Positions 1 to 9,519 of a stretch of 64,000 nucleotides of DNA are shown here, piece after piece. The notes beneath the pieces are model-generated. The model did not search any database and had not been told where the DNA came from. It worked only from the letters and a program-made list of their open reading frames with translations. The position numbers and the translations under genes were made by a program. The stretch is from JACCYU01 sp050740315 (GTDB taxonomy: Bacteria; Pseudomonadota; Gammaproteobacteria; JACCYU01): positions 5,647 to 69,646 of the forward strand of contig JBOIDC010000008.1 of the NCBI GenBank assembly GCA_050740315.1. Direction: 5' to 3'. Position 1 is the first letter of the stretch. Each line of letters opens with the position of its first letter.

Positions 1-2
1 CC

Positions 3-1004
3 AAGGTCGTCGAAGCGCCGTTCATTGTGCGGCGCGGCGGGTGGTTCTACATGTTTTATTCCGGCGATGACTGCTGCAGCTTGCAGTGCAACTATGCCTT
101 GGGCGTGGCGCGCTCGCCCTACCTGCTCGGCCCCTGGGAAAAGAATCCGGCGAATCCGATACTCAAAGGTAACGAGACGTGGAAATGCCCGGGCCACGGC
201 AGCGTGGTCCGCGATGCGCAAGGACTCACTTATCTCTTGTATCACGCCTTTCAACGAGACGCGGTGTACGTCGGGCGGCAGGCGCTGCTCGATGAAGTGA
301 AATGGGGCGCCAACCAGTGGCCGACAATCAACGCCGGCAACGCGCCGAGCGGTCAGGCGCTGTCTCCGCATGGTATCGAGCCGCTTAACGCCGAATTCTC
401 ATTCGTCGATGATTTTACGTCCTCTGGCCTGACGCCCGGCTGGCAGTGGCCGCAGGCGAACCAGCCGTCGGCGCGTCTCGATGTGACCCGTAACGGCTGG
501 CTCGCGCTTTCCCCGGCACGCGCTCGCGCGCATGACGTAGTTGGCGCGGTCATGGCGCGGCCGACGACAGCCGGAGACTATGTGGTGACCACGGCCGCGG
601 ATACTCGCGACATGAGACCGGGCGCGCTGGCGGGGCTGGCGGCGTTCGGTGACAGCCAGAACGCGCTCGGGATTGCAGTCGGTGGCGGAAAAGTCATCGT
701 CTGGCGGCGCGAGCAGAACAGTCACAAGATCGTTGCGACAGCCGCTGCACCCAATGCGCCGCTGGTTCATCTGCGCATGATCGCGACGGGAGGCTATCGA
801 TTCCAGTTCGCCGTGGGTCAGAACGGGCAGGATTGGCGGGCGGTCGGCAACAAGAAAGGCATCGATCTTCCGCCCTGGGACCATGCCGTGCGCGTAGCGC
901 TGACTTCAGGCGGCGCGCAGGGCGCCTCCGCCCGATTCGATGGACTGCGCATTGTTCCGTCCATGGGCAAGCCCGCCACTGACATGATGCTGGCCGGCAC
1001 CTAG
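3..1004 (+). CDS. Glycoside hydrolase, GH43-like, 5'-truncated by window edge
   Basis: The reading frame is open from the first bases, so the N-terminus lies outside the window and only the last 333 residues are present. The visible part begins with a five-bladed propeller-like segment (GWFYMFYSGDDC, then YALGVARSPYLLGPWEK and a CPGHGSVV...YHAF stretch), which is typical of GH43 arabinanases and xylosidases. From about residue 135 of the visible part comes a beta-rich region (FVDDFTSS...GWQWP) like the concanavalin-type C-terminal domain of family 43 beta-xylosidases. It would hydrolyse an arabinose- or xylose-containing glycan. The next gene is an aldose epimerase and sulfatases follow, which fits polysaccharide use. 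Exact substrate unknown; the catalytic Asp is not visible. Confidence 0.75.
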   Translation, partial: KVVEAPFIVRRGGWFYMFYSGDDCCSLQCNYALGVARSPYLLGPWEKNPANPILKGNETWKCPGHGSVVRDAQGLTYLLYHAFQRDAVYVGRQALLDEVKWGANQWPTINAGNAPSGQALSPHGIEPLNAEFSFVDDFTSSGLTPGWQWPQANQPSARLDVTRNGWLALSPARARAHDVVGAVMARPTTAGDYVVTTAADTRDMRPGALAGLAAFGDSQNALGIAVGGGKVIVWRREQNSHKIVATAAAPNAPLVHLRMIATGGYRFQFAVGQNGQDWRAVGNKKGIDLPPWDHAVRVALTSGGAQGASARFDGLRIVPSMGKPATDMMLAGT

Positions 1005-1059
1005 GGGAGTCACGCAAGATTGTTCTTGCATCGGATAAAAAAAATCGGAGGAACTCGGA

Positions 1060-2202
1060 GTGGGACTGTTAAAACGATCTATGGTCGCCGTGGCATTGGT
1101 TATGTTAGCTGGATCATCGTGGGGGGGCACCATTACGACAGAAGCCAACATCAAAAAGCAGGCATTCGGCAAGACGGCGGATGGCGCGCCGGTCGAGCTC
1201 TACACGCTGACCAACAGGCAAGGCGCGGAGGCCAGGATCATGACCTACGGCGGCATCGTGGTGTCGCTGAAGGTGCCGGGCCGGGACGGAAAGCTGGGTG
1301 ATGTGGTGCTGGGCTACGACCATCTGGCGGGCTATCTGCGTGACAATCCCTATTTCGGCGCCCTGGTCGGCCGGTATGGAAACCGGATCGCGAATGGCCG
1401 CTTCACCCTGGATGGTCGAACCTACCGACTGGCGACAAACAACGGCGAAAATCACCTGCACGGCGGGATCAAGGGTTTCGACAAGGTCGTCTGGAAGGCG
1501 CAAGAGATAAGTCGCGGGGATGGCGTCGCCCTCCAGCTCAGTTATCTTAGCCCCGACGGCGAGGAAGGCTATCCGGGCAATCTTCACGCCACGGTGGTTT
1601 ATACGCTTACCGACGACAACGCGCTGAGGATCGATTATTCCGGGACCACCGATAAGCCGACCATCGTCAATCTAACGCAGCATTCCTACTTCAATCTCGC
1701 GGGCGCGGGGCAGGGCGATATCCTGGGTCATGAACTGATGCTGGACGCCAACCGGTTTACGCCGGTGGACGAAGGGCTCATCCCCACTGGCGAACTGCGC
1801 AGTGTCGAGGGCACGCCCATGGACTTCACCACATCCACACCCATCGGCGCCAGGATAGATCAAAAAAACCGGCAGCTTGAATTCGGCCTGGGCTACGACC
1901 ACAACTGGGTGCTCAACAACAGCGGCGGAAAACTCAGCCTGGCCGCGCGGGTGTTCGAGCCCGGTTCCGGGCGAGTCATGGAAGTGTTCACAACCGAGCC
2001 CGGCATACAGTTTTATTCGGGCAATTTCCTGGATGGCTCAATCACCGGCAAAGGCGGCAAGGTTTATCGCCATCGCTATGGCTTTTGTCTGGAGGCGCAA
2101 CATTTCCCGGACTCGCCGAACAAGCCTGACTTTCCGTCGACGGTTCTGGCGCCGGGAGAGGAGTACAAACAGACGACGGTCTACAGGTTCTCCGTGAAAT
2201 AA
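1060..2202 (+). CDS. galM: Aldose 1-epimerase (mutarotase), secreted
   Basis: The 380-residue protein interconverts alpha and beta anomers of hexoses. A hydrophobic N-terminus (residues 1-23, ending near SSWGG) looks like a signal peptide, so this copy probably acts in the periplasm. Family motifs are all present: GRYGNRIANGRF, NHLHGG with its catalytic His, QHSYFNLAG with the second His, and EPGIQFYSGNF carrying the catalytic Glu. The GTG start at 1060 is chosen because GGAGG lies 8 bases upstream. The gene lies 55 bases after the GH43-like gene and is probably co-transcribed, processing the sugars that gene releases. Confidence 0.92.
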   Translation: MGLLKRSMVAVALVMLAGSSWGGTITTEANIKKQAFGKTADGAPVELYTLTNRQGAEARIMTYGGIVVSLKVPGRDGKLGDVVLGYDHLAGYLRDNPYFGALVGRYGNRIANGRFTLDGRTYRLATNNGENHLHGGIKGFDKVVWKAQEISRGDGVALQLSYLSPDGEEGYPGNLHATVVYTLTDDNALRIDYSGTTDKPTIVNLTQHSYFNLAGAGQGDILGHELMLDANRFTPVDEGLIPTGELRSVEGTPMDFTTSTPIGARIDQKNRQLEFGLGYDHNWVLNNSGGKLSLAARVFEPGSGRVMEVFTTEPGIQFYSGNFLDGSITGKGGKVYRHRYGFCLEAQHFPDSPNKPDFPSTVLAPGEEYKQTTVYRFSVK

Positions 2203-2303
2203 AAAGGAGCGTCGGGATTCAAATCGACGCCCTGTGTCCGGTTCTTATGAATGCTCATCCAGGGGCACTTAAAGCGATCTGGGATTGATGTGGGGAGGGA
2301 AAC

Positions 2304-3698
2304 ATGAAACGCCGCGAAGCGCTCAAGACATTATTGGCCGCCATGGCGCTGCCGTCACTGCTGCCGTCGCAACTTGCGCTCGGCGCCATTCACAAAGGCG
2401 CGACGAGTCAGGCCAAACGGCCAAACATCATCCTCATTCTCGCGGATGACTTAGGCTACGGGCAACTCGGCTGTGACGGTAACCGCTTTAACGAGACGCC
2501 CAATCTGGACCGCATCGCGCGCGAGGGATTACGTTTCAGCAACGCTTATGCCTCGGCCGCGGTCTGCTCGCCCACACGCGCCGCGCTGATGACGGGTCAG
2601 CATCCGGCGCGTCAGGGGATCACGGATTATCTGGCCAGAGACGACGAGCATTACCTGTCTCCATCTTATGTCACGATCAACGAACGCCTGAAGTCGGCCG
2701 GTTACGCGACGGGCCTGATCGGCAAGTGGCATCTCACCGGTGACTACGATAAAAATCTAGGCGCGCCGCACCGCCACGGCTGGGACGAGGTCCTGCTTTC
2801 GGAAACGCGCTACATCGCGTCTGGAGCTTATTTTGCGCCCTATTCTTTCATGCCCAGGGTCGAGCCGCGCGAACCGAACGAATATCTCACCGATCGGCTC
2901 AACGCCGAGGCGGTGGATTTCATCCGCCGCCACCGCGACGAACCGTTTTTTCTCTATCTCTCGCACTACGCGGTGCACAAGACCCTGGCGGCGAAGGGCG
3001 ACGTGATCGCCAAATACGCGGCCAAGCCGGGCGCGGGCAGCAACGGCAACGATCCGCTCCTGGCCGCCATGCTCGAGAGCATCGACGACGGCGTGGGGCA
3101 GATTCTGCACACGCTCAAGGATCTCGGGCTGGATGATAATACCCTGATCGTGTTTACCTCGGATAACGGCGGCGAGATGCCTACCGCACCATTGCGAACG
3201 GTGAAGTCAACGCTTTATGAAGGCGGCATCCGTGTGCCGCTGGTGATGCGTTATCCGGCCGGCATGCGCGCCGGCGCCGTGAGTCATACGCCGGTTGTAA
3301 CCCATGATTTCTATCCGACATTCATGGAACTGGCGGACGTCCGCTCACCTGCCCGGCAGCCCGTCGATGGCATCAGCCTGACGCCGCTATTCAGCGGCCC
3401 GTATGAGCTATCGCGCAACACGCTGTATTGGCATTATCCGCGCGCCAAGCCGCATGCGCTCGGCGGGCGTTCCTCGGGCGCGATTCGTTATGCGGACTAC
3501 AAGCTGATTGAATTCTTCGACACCGGCGAGGTGGAACTGTACGACCTTCGTCACGACATCGGCGAATCAAAAAATCTGGCGGCCGCGATGCCGCGCAGGG
3601 TAGCCGAATTGCGCGACATGCTCGGCGCCTGGCGCGTAAGCACCCACGCCAGCATGGAGCCGATGCGCACCTTGGCGATGACCGCTGCGCGGAGATAA
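2304..3698 (+). CDS. Sulfatase, Tat-exported (copy 1)
   Basis: A 464-residue arylsulfatase-type enzyme that removes sulfate esters. The N-terminus MKRREALKTLL is a twin-arginine-like signal followed by a hydrophobic stretch, suggesting folded export. The mature part opens with RPNIILILADDLGYG (metal-binding Asp pair). C88 lies in CSPTR, the motif converted to formylglycine. GKWHLTG, SHYAVH and FTSDNGG are further family motifs. A strong GGGAGGG ribosome site precedes the ATG. The protein is very similar to the next gene, so the pair is a tandem duplication. No formylglycine-generating enzyme is in the window, so the activator must be encoded elsewhere. Substrate not predictable. Confidence 0.93.
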   Translation: MKRREALKTLLAAMALPSLLPSQLALGAIHKGATSQAKRPNIILILADDLGYGQLGCDGNRFNETPNLDRIAREGLRFSNAYASAAVCSPTRAALMTGQHPARQGITDYLARDDEHYLSPSYVTINERLKSAGYATGLIGKWHLTGDYDKNLGAPHRHGWDEVLLSETRYIASGAYFAPYSFMPRVEPREPNEYLTDRLNAEAVDFIRRHRDEPFFLYLSHYAVHKTLAAKGDVIAKYAAKPGAGSNGNDPLLAAMLESIDDGVGQILHTLKDLGLDDNTLIVFTSDNGGEMPTAPLRTVKSTLYEGGIRVPLVMRYPAGMRAGAVSHTPVVTHDFYPTFMELADVRSPARQPVDGISLTPLFSGPYELSRNTLYWHYPRAKPHALGGRSSGAIRYADYKLIEFFDTGEVELYDLRHDIGESKNLAAAMPRRVAELRDMLGAWRVSTHASMEPMRTLAMTAARR

Positions 3699-4117
3699 TT
3701 TATCGTGGCGGGCGCATGCACGCCCTATATCGTGGTACGCTAATCGAGGAGGAAAAATCCGCGGCAGTGGCTTGATTCGGATGCATGAGCCTAATATAAG
3801 AGAATCCATTGGGCGGGGCGTTGTTTGGATCCAGAAGGTATGCGCTATTACTGTCATGCTGAAGGAGCCCTTCGGCGGTGCTCAGGACGGGCTCCGTGAC
3901 TGAAGAACCTTCTTCGTCTCAAGCACGCGTCGAGATTTCTCCGCGGAGTTTAGCTTGAACGCAGTGAAAGGTCTGAATGACAAGAGGAGCGTTGGGATAG
4001 GTTTTTAGAAGTATGGCTGAATGACCAGCCGCCGCAGCTGAGGCATCGCGCCGCCACTGTTGTTACACCTCCACAAAAAACGCGCAAAGCGTGTTCGTCT
4101 AAACGAGGGGAGGATTC
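3699..4117 (+). other. Intergenic stretch between the two sulfatase genes
   Basis: About 420 bases without a convincing gene. Both the - strand frame (3567-3857) and the short frames here lack ribosome sites and family similarity. The middle part (3852-3982) looks like a dispersed intergenic repeat, listed separately. The last 20 bases hold the GGGGAGG ribosome site of the second sulfatase. No clear promoter or terminator was seen. Confidence 0.6.
3852..3982. repeat. Possible intergenic repeat with TGTCAT ends
   Basis: The segment opens with TGTCATGCTGAA and closes with TCTGAATGACAA, so the two ends form an imperfect inverted repeat around TGTCAT. Inside are GCTCAGGAC, GAGATTTCTCC and GAACGCAGTGAAAG, the wording of a class of intergenic repeats (CATTCTGAGCGAAGCGAAG type) common in environmental bacteria. 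No second copy was noticed in this window, so its repeat nature rests on resemblance only. Confidence 0.35.
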
Positions 4118-5512
4118 ATGAAACGCCGGGAGGCAATCAAAACATTCCTCAGCGCCGCATTGCTGTCGCTGGCGTCGCCATTGACCTTCGGCGCAGCGCG
4201 CAAAGCGGCCGCCAAACAACCGAACATCATCCTCATCCTCGCCGACGACCTCGGCTACGGCGCCCTCGGCAGTTACGGCAACCGCTTCAACGAGACACCC
4301 AACCTGGACCACCTGGCCCGCGAGGGGCTGCGCTTTACGGACGCCTATGCCTCGGCCACCGTCTGCTCGCCGACACGCGCCGCCTTGATGACGGGCCAGC
4401 ACCCGGCGCGCTCGGGCATCACGAATTATCTGGAAGGCGACGACGTCAAGTTTCTCTCTCCCTCGTATATCACGCTCAACGAGCGCCTGAAATCGGCCGG
4501 CTACGTGACCGGACTGGTGGGTAAGTGGCACCTGACGGGAGATTACTCGAAGCGTCGCGGCGCGCCGCGGGTCCACAACTGGGATGAAGTTATTCTTTCG
4601 GAGACAGAGCACATCAAGCTGGGCGATTACTTCCCGCCGTACTTCTTCATGCCGGAAGTCAAGGCGCGCGAGCCCAACGAATACCTGACCGACCGGCTCA
4701 ACCTGGAAGCGGTCGAATTCATCCGCCGTCATCAGTACGAACCGTTCTTTTTATATCTATCCCATTACGCGCCGCACACGAACCTGGCGGCGAAACCGGA
4801 TGTGGTCGCCAAATACGAGCGCAAACCGGGCGCCGGCAAGCAGAAAGGAAAGAATCCAGTGCTCGCGGCGATGCTGGAGAGCATCGACGACGGCGTTGGA
4901 CCGATCCTGCAAACCCTCCAGAAACTCGGTCTGGACAACGACACCCTTGTTATTTTCACCTCCGATAACGGCGGCGAGACCAACGTCACGACGAACGCGC
5001 CGCTGCGGTTGGGCAAATCGTGGTTGTACGAAGGCGGCATCCGTGTGCCGCTGGTGATGCGCTATCCCGCCAGTATTCGCGCGGGAACGGTCAGCCACGC
5101 GCCGGTCGTCACGCACGACTGGTATCCGACCTTCATGGAACTGGGCGGCGCACGCGCGGGTGACGGGCAGCCCTTCGATGGTGCCAGCCTCACGCCGCTC
5201 TTCGCCGGGCGTGATCAACTCGAGCGCGACACACTCTACTGGCACTACCCGCTCGCCGAACCGCACTTTCTCGGCGGCCGTTCCGCTGCCGCCATGCGCC
5301 ACGATAACTGGAAGCTGATCGAGTTCCTCGACACCGGCGAGATGGAGCTTTACAACCTCGCCGAAGACATCGGCGAAACGAAAAATCTTGCGCAGGAAAT
5401 GCCGGAGAGGGTTACCGAGTTGCACGGCATGATGAAGGACTGGCGCCAATGGATCGGCGCGAGCATGGATCCGATGCGGCCGTTGGCGACGGCGGATCAG
5501 GTGCATGGATGA
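4118..5512 (+). CDS. Sulfatase, Tat-exported (copy 2)
   Basis: A second 464-residue sulfatase, closely similar to the one at 2304 along its whole length, including the twin-arginine-like start MKRREAIKTFL. The formylglycine Cys is C83 in CSPTR; QPNIILILADDLGYG, GKWHLTG, SHYAPH and FTSDNGGE are conserved. GGGGAGG lies just upstream of the ATG. It differs from copy 1 by a few short insertions (for example TNVTTNAPL near the metal site), so the copies may have split substrates. It likely works outside the cytoplasm on sulfated sugars exposed by the neighbouring glycosidases. Confidence 0.93.
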   Translation: MKRREAIKTFLSAALLSLASPLTFGAARKAAAKQPNIILILADDLGYGALGSYGNRFNETPNLDHLAREGLRFTDAYASATVCSPTRAALMTGQHPARSGITNYLEGDDVKFLSPSYITLNERLKSAGYVTGLVGKWHLTGDYSKRRGAPRVHNWDEVILSETEHIKLGDYFPPYFFMPEVKAREPNEYLTDRLNLEAVEFIRRHQYEPFFLYLSHYAPHTNLAAKPDVVAKYERKPGAGKQKGKNPVLAAMLESIDDGVGPILQTLQKLGLDNDTLVIFTSDNGGETNVTTNAPLRLGKSWLYEGGIRVPLVMRYPASIRAGTVSHAPVVTHDWYPTFMELGGARAGDGQPFDGASLTPLFAGRDQLERDTLYWHYPLAEPHFLGGRSAAAMRHDNWKLIEFLDTGEMELYNLAEDIGETKNLAQEMPERVTELHGMMKDWRQWIGASMDPMRPLATADQVHG

Positions 5513-5619
5513 TGATCGCGTCCGCCATTTCCGCATGCGATGTCGCGACAGGTGTCAAGCGCGTGCCTGTACACGTTAGCTGGCCGGAAAGCGCCGGCAT
5601 GACGCTGGCAACATAGTCT

Positions 5620-6534
5620 ATGCCTCTTCCTAATTTTCAATCGCTCATGTTCCCACTTCTGCGATCGTTAGCCGACGGCGCGGAGCGATCCACTCAGGAG
5701 ACGATTGAGGCGCTGCAAGCCGATCTTGGCCTTTCTGACGCCGATATCGCTGAACCGATGCCGAGCGGGCGTGGCCCTTTATTTACGAACCGTATCGCCT
5801 GGAGCAAACTCCATTTAAAGCGCGCCGGTTTACTCGATTCTCCCAAGCGTGGCGTGTATCGAATTACTGACCGGGGACGCGAGCTACTACACGCGAATCC
5901 TTCGACAGTAAATATGGCTTATTTGGCGCGCTATCCAGAGTATTTGGCGTTCCGCAACCGCAAGCCGGCCGCCGATGATTCAGCGGAAGCCGCGGTATCG
6001 GCCGAGCTCGTTGAACGCACGCCAGAGGAATACATCGAGTACGGTTATAGCCGTCTTCGCTCCGCGCTGGCGGAGGAAATCCTCGGTCACGTGGCAAAGA
6101 TGCCGCCAGCGTCGTTCGAGCAGTTAGTCGTCGATTTACTTGTGGCAATCGGTTACGGAGGATCACAACGCGATGCGGGCCACGCGATTGGCCGAAGCGG
6201 CGACGAAGGAATAGACGGGATTATTAAGGAAGATCGGCTCGGCCTCGAAACGATCTATATCCAAGCCAAGCGATGGCAAGGAGCCGTCGGGCGGCCAGAG
6301 ATTCAACGCTTCGCAGGCGCACTCCAAGGGCAGCGAGCACGAAAAGGCGTTCTCATCACGACCTCCGATTTCACTAAGGACGCCAGGGCGTACGCCGCGT
6401 CTATCCAGAGCACGATTGTTCTAGTCGATGGCACCCAGCTCGCGGAACTGATGATCGATCATGGTATTGGTGTAGCGCTTGTTGACAGCTATCAAATCAA
6501 GAGGCTCGACTCCGATTACTTTGCGGCCGAGTAG
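5620..6534 (+). CDS. mrr: Mrr-type restriction endonuclease
   Basis: A 304-residue protein, the same length as E. coli Mrr, a type IV enzyme that cuts modified DNA. Residues 1-90 form the Mrr N-terminal winged-helix region (NRIAWSKLHLKRAGLL, RGVYRITDRGREL). Residues 165-270 form the PD-(D/E)XK catalytic core: FEQLVVDLLVAIGYGG, then DEGIDGII with the active-site Asp and YIQAKRW with the Q-x-K pair. No modification methylase is adjacent, as expected for type IV. It interrupts the glycan locus between a sulfatase and a GH2 gene, and its codons look more AT-rich than theirs, suggesting acquisition. It has no obvious Shine-Dalgarno site. Confidence 0.9.
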   Translation: MPLPNFQSLMFPLLRSLADGAERSTQETIEALQADLGLSDADIAEPMPSGRGPLFTNRIAWSKLHLKRAGLLDSPKRGVYRITDRGRELLHANPSTVNMAYLARYPEYLAFRNRKPAADDSAEAAVSAELVERTPEEYIEYGYSRLRSALAEEILGHVAKMPPASFEQLVVDLLVAIGYGGSQRDAGHAIGRSGDEGIDGIIKEDRLGLETIYIQAKRWQGAVGRPEIQRFAGALQGQRARKGVLITTSDFTKDARAYAASIQSTIVLVDGTQLAELMIDHGIGVALVDSYQIKRLDSDYFAAE

Positions 6535-6682
6535 CTTTCATAGGCAGCAAAAACTGCGCTGTTGCAAGGACGGGAACCAAGCTTTGCGATGGTACGTCCT
6601 GAATCTGCGACGGCGCTGTCAACCGTTTCGTTCATTCGCGTTTACCTCAATCCTCGATCAATCTAACTAGAATTGAATCGCC

Positions 6683-9487
6683 ATGAAGCTCATCTCGATC
6701 GCCATCACCGTCGCACTTTGGTTCACGATCTTTCCGGCCAACGCGCAGGGCTTTACCGATACCAACATTCCCCTTCCCGAGCACCCGCGCCCGGATTTCG
6801 AGCGCGAAAATTGGGTTAACCTCAACGGCGAGTGGCGATTCCGCTTCGACGCTCAGAACGTCGGCGTGAAGCAAAAGTGGTTTCAGAAAGGATTGCAGCA
6901 AAGTCAGGAGATCGTCGTGCCATTCCCGTGGGGATCGCCGCTGTCCGGCGTTGAAGACACGGCGGACATCGCCTGGTACGAACGCGCTATCAAGGCGCCT
7001 GCCGACTGGAAAGGCCAGCGCGTGTTTCTCGTGATCGGCGCTTCCGACTGGCGCACGTCGGTGTGGTTCGACGGGCACAAGCTCGGGGAGCATCAGGGCG
7101 GTTACACGCCGTTCGAGTTCGAGTTGACGCAGCATCTGAAACCCGGCCAGGCGCAGCGGCTGGTGATTCGCGTGGATGACACGCCGCATTCATATAAACT
7201 CGAAGGCAAGCAAGGCTACGGCGAGGCCAAAGGCATCTGGCAGACGCCGTATCTGGAGGCGCGCGGCGACGCGCCGCTCAAGGCCATCCATTACTCGCCG
7301 GATATCGAAAACGACGCCGTGTCGGTGACGGCTTATCTGCACGAACCGGCGCCGGCGAACCTCAACCTTCGGCTCCATTTCGAAACGGGCAACGTGGATG
7401 CGGTCTCGCAACGCATTACCAAAGGTGCCGAGAAGGTAACCTTCGAAGTCCCTATTGCCGATCCGCAACTCTGGTCGCTGGACGATCCTTTTCTGTACGA
7501 AGTCGAGGCTACGGTAGGTGGGCAAGGCATCGATGCCGACCAAGTGGACACCTACTTCGGCATGCGCTCGATCTCGGTCGTGAATCTCCCCGGCACGGAC
7601 TATCCGTACATCGCGCTCAATGGCGAGCCGGTCTATCTCGAACTCGCGCTCGATCAAGCCTACCACCCGGACGGTTTCTATACGTTTCCAACCGACCAGT
7701 TCATACGCGACGAGGTGCTGCGGGCGAAGCAGATCGGGCTCAATGGACTGCGCGTGCACATCAAGGTGCCCATCCCGCGCAAGCTCTACTGGGCCGACAA
7801 ACTTGGCATGCTCATTATGGCCGACGTGCCCAACAGCTGGGGCGAGCCCGATCCGCGCATGTTCCGCGAGCACGAATTCGCCATGCGCGGGATGATCGCG
7901 CGCGACTACAACCATCCGTCGATCTTTTCGTGGATCGTGTTCAACGAGACCTGGGGGCTTAAACACGACCCCGAAGGCGAAAAGGAATATCGGCCGGAGA
8001 CCCAGCAGCGCGTCGTAAAAGCATACAAGATCGCGAAGTCGCTGGATGCCACCCGATTGGTCGAAGACAACTCGACCTGCTGCGGCTACGGCCACACCGA
8101 GACCGACATCAACTCATGGCACAAGTATCTGGCGGGCTACGAGGTGGCGCCGCATCTCAACAACGTCGTGAACAAAAGCCACCCGGGGTCGGGCTTCAAT
8201 TTCGAGGAAGGTTACAGGCAAGGCAATCAGCCGCTCATCAACTCGGAATTCGGCAACGTGTGGGGCTACGACGGCAGCACCGGCGACGTGGATTATTCCT
8301 GGGACTATCACATCTTCATCAACGAGTTCAGAAAGCGGCCGGAAATCGCGGGCTGGCTCTACACTGAGCTGACCGATGTTATCAATGAGTGGAACGGCTA
8401 CTGGCGCTTCGACCGCTCCAACAAGGAAACCGGGCTCGGCGAACTGGTCGACGGCATGTCGCTGAAGGATCTGCACGCGCCGCTGTACGTGATCGTGGGC
8501 GACGAAATGAGCGCGGAAGTGTCGGCCGGGGAGAAAGTATCCGTGCCGCTCTGGGGCTCGTTTCTCACCGGCAGCCGCGCTTACGGCGATGAGCTGGTTC
8601 TGGACAGCGAACTGTACGGATGGGATACGCTCGGCAGGAAAGAAATTTACGAGACTACGAGTCAACGCATTCCCTATCGCCCCTGGATGACCGGTAAACT
8701 CGATCCGCTTACGGTGCGGATGCCCGACGAGCCGGGTGTCGCGATCCTTGCGACCGAACTGAAGAACGCGGCGGGTAACGTGCTTCACCGCAACTTCACC
8801 AGCTTTGTCGTCGAGGGCAACCCGCCGCGCGAGACGCAGGCCGCTAACGGCGAACCGGAACGCATCGTGCGCTCGGATCCCGCTGCTTTCAGCCACGCCG
8901 AATGGTCGCTCAAGCAATGGAACGTGCTGGATGGCCTCAAGGTCAACGGCGCGGGCAGCGGCTTTTTCGAATACACGATCCCGTGGCCATCGGACGTGGA
9001 TCGCGGCGACGTCGAAGCGGCCACGTTTATCGTCGAAGCCTCCGCCAAGCAACTGTTCGGCAAGGATCAGGCAAGCGCGGGTCAGATCGAAGGCGCGTGG
9101 ATGCGCGGCGAAGGCACCTTCGACCCCAGCCTGAACCGCAACGCCTATCCCATGACCGACGAGACCTTGTTCCCCAGCGCCGTGACGGTGTCTTTCAACG
9201 GCACGGTGGCCGACCAGGTGCAGCTCGCCGACGATCCCGCCGATCATCGCGGCATTCTTTCCTGGCACAGCCAGTTGCAGGATCAGTATTTGCGTGAGGC
9301 AGGTTCGTACGGCCAACTGGTCAGCGTCGCGATTCCACCGGCGGCACTTGAAGAAGCCGCGGACACCGGCGAGTTAGTCGTGCGCCTGGAAGTGGACGAA
9401 GCCCTGCCCGGCGGCCTGGCCATATACGGGAAGGACTTTGGTCGCTATCCGCTCGACCCGACGGTGGTGTTCGCGCTTAAAGAGTGA
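6683..9487 (+). CDS. Secreted glycoside hydrolase family 2 protein
   Basis: A 934-residue GH2 enzyme (beta-galactosidase, glucuronidase or mannosidase type). Residues 1-22 are a signal peptide ending at NAQG. The sugar-binding jelly-roll domain follows (HPRPDFERENWVNLNGEWRF, then FDGHKLGEHQGGYTPFEF), then an immunoglobulin-like domain and a TIM barrel. The acid/base Glu is E422 in WIVFNETWG and the nucleophile E522 in INSEFGNVWGY. The C-terminal 350 residues are beta-rich and not assigned. Specificity cannot be read from the sequence. Its neighbours suggest it completes breakdown of a sulfated or arabinose-containing polysaccharide. Confidence 0.9.
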   Translation: MKLISIAITVALWFTIFPANAQGFTDTNIPLPEHPRPDFERENWVNLNGEWRFRFDAQNVGVKQKWFQKGLQQSQEIVVPFPWGSPLSGVEDTADIAWYERAIKAPADWKGQRVFLVIGASDWRTSVWFDGHKLGEHQGGYTPFEFELTQHLKPGQAQRLVIRVDDTPHSYKLEGKQGYGEAKGIWQTPYLEARGDAPLKAIHYSPDIENDAVSVTAYLHEPAPANLNLRLHFETGNVDAVSQRITKGAEKVTFEVPIADPQLWSLDDPFLYEVEATVGGQGIDADQVDTYFGMRSISVVNLPGTDYPYIALNGEPVYLELALDQAYHPDGFYTFPTDQFIRDEVLRAKQIGLNGLRVHIKVPIPRKLYWADKLGMLIMADVPNSWGEPDPRMFREHEFAMRGMIARDYNHPSIFSWIVFNETWGLKHDPEGEKEYRPETQQRVVKAYKIAKSLDATRLVEDNSTCCGYGHTETDINSWHKYLAGYEVAPHLNNVVNKSHPGSGFNFEEGYRQGNQPLINSEFGNVWGYDGSTGDVDYSWDYHIFINEFRKRPEIAGWLYTELTDVINEWNGYWRFDRSNKETGLGELVDGMSLKDLHAPLYVIVGDEMSAEVSAGEKVSVPLWGSFLTGSRAYGDELVLDSELYGWDTLGRKEIYETTSQRIPYRPWMTGKLDPLTVRMPDEPGVAILATELKNAAGNVLHRNFTSFVVEGNPPRETQAANGEPERIVRSDPAAFSHAEWSLKQWNVLDGLKVNGAGSGFFEYTIPWPSDVDRGDVEAATFIVEASAKQLFGKDQASAGQIEGAWMRGEGTFDPSLNRNAYPMTDETLFPSAVTVSFNGTVADQVQLADDPADHRGILSWHSQLQDQYLREAGSYGQLVSVAIPPAALEEAADTGELVVRLEVDEALPGGLAIYGKDFGRYPLDPTVVFALKE

Positions 9488-9519
9488 CTTGCCCGTTGAT
9501 TCAGGAGTCGACCTGGACC

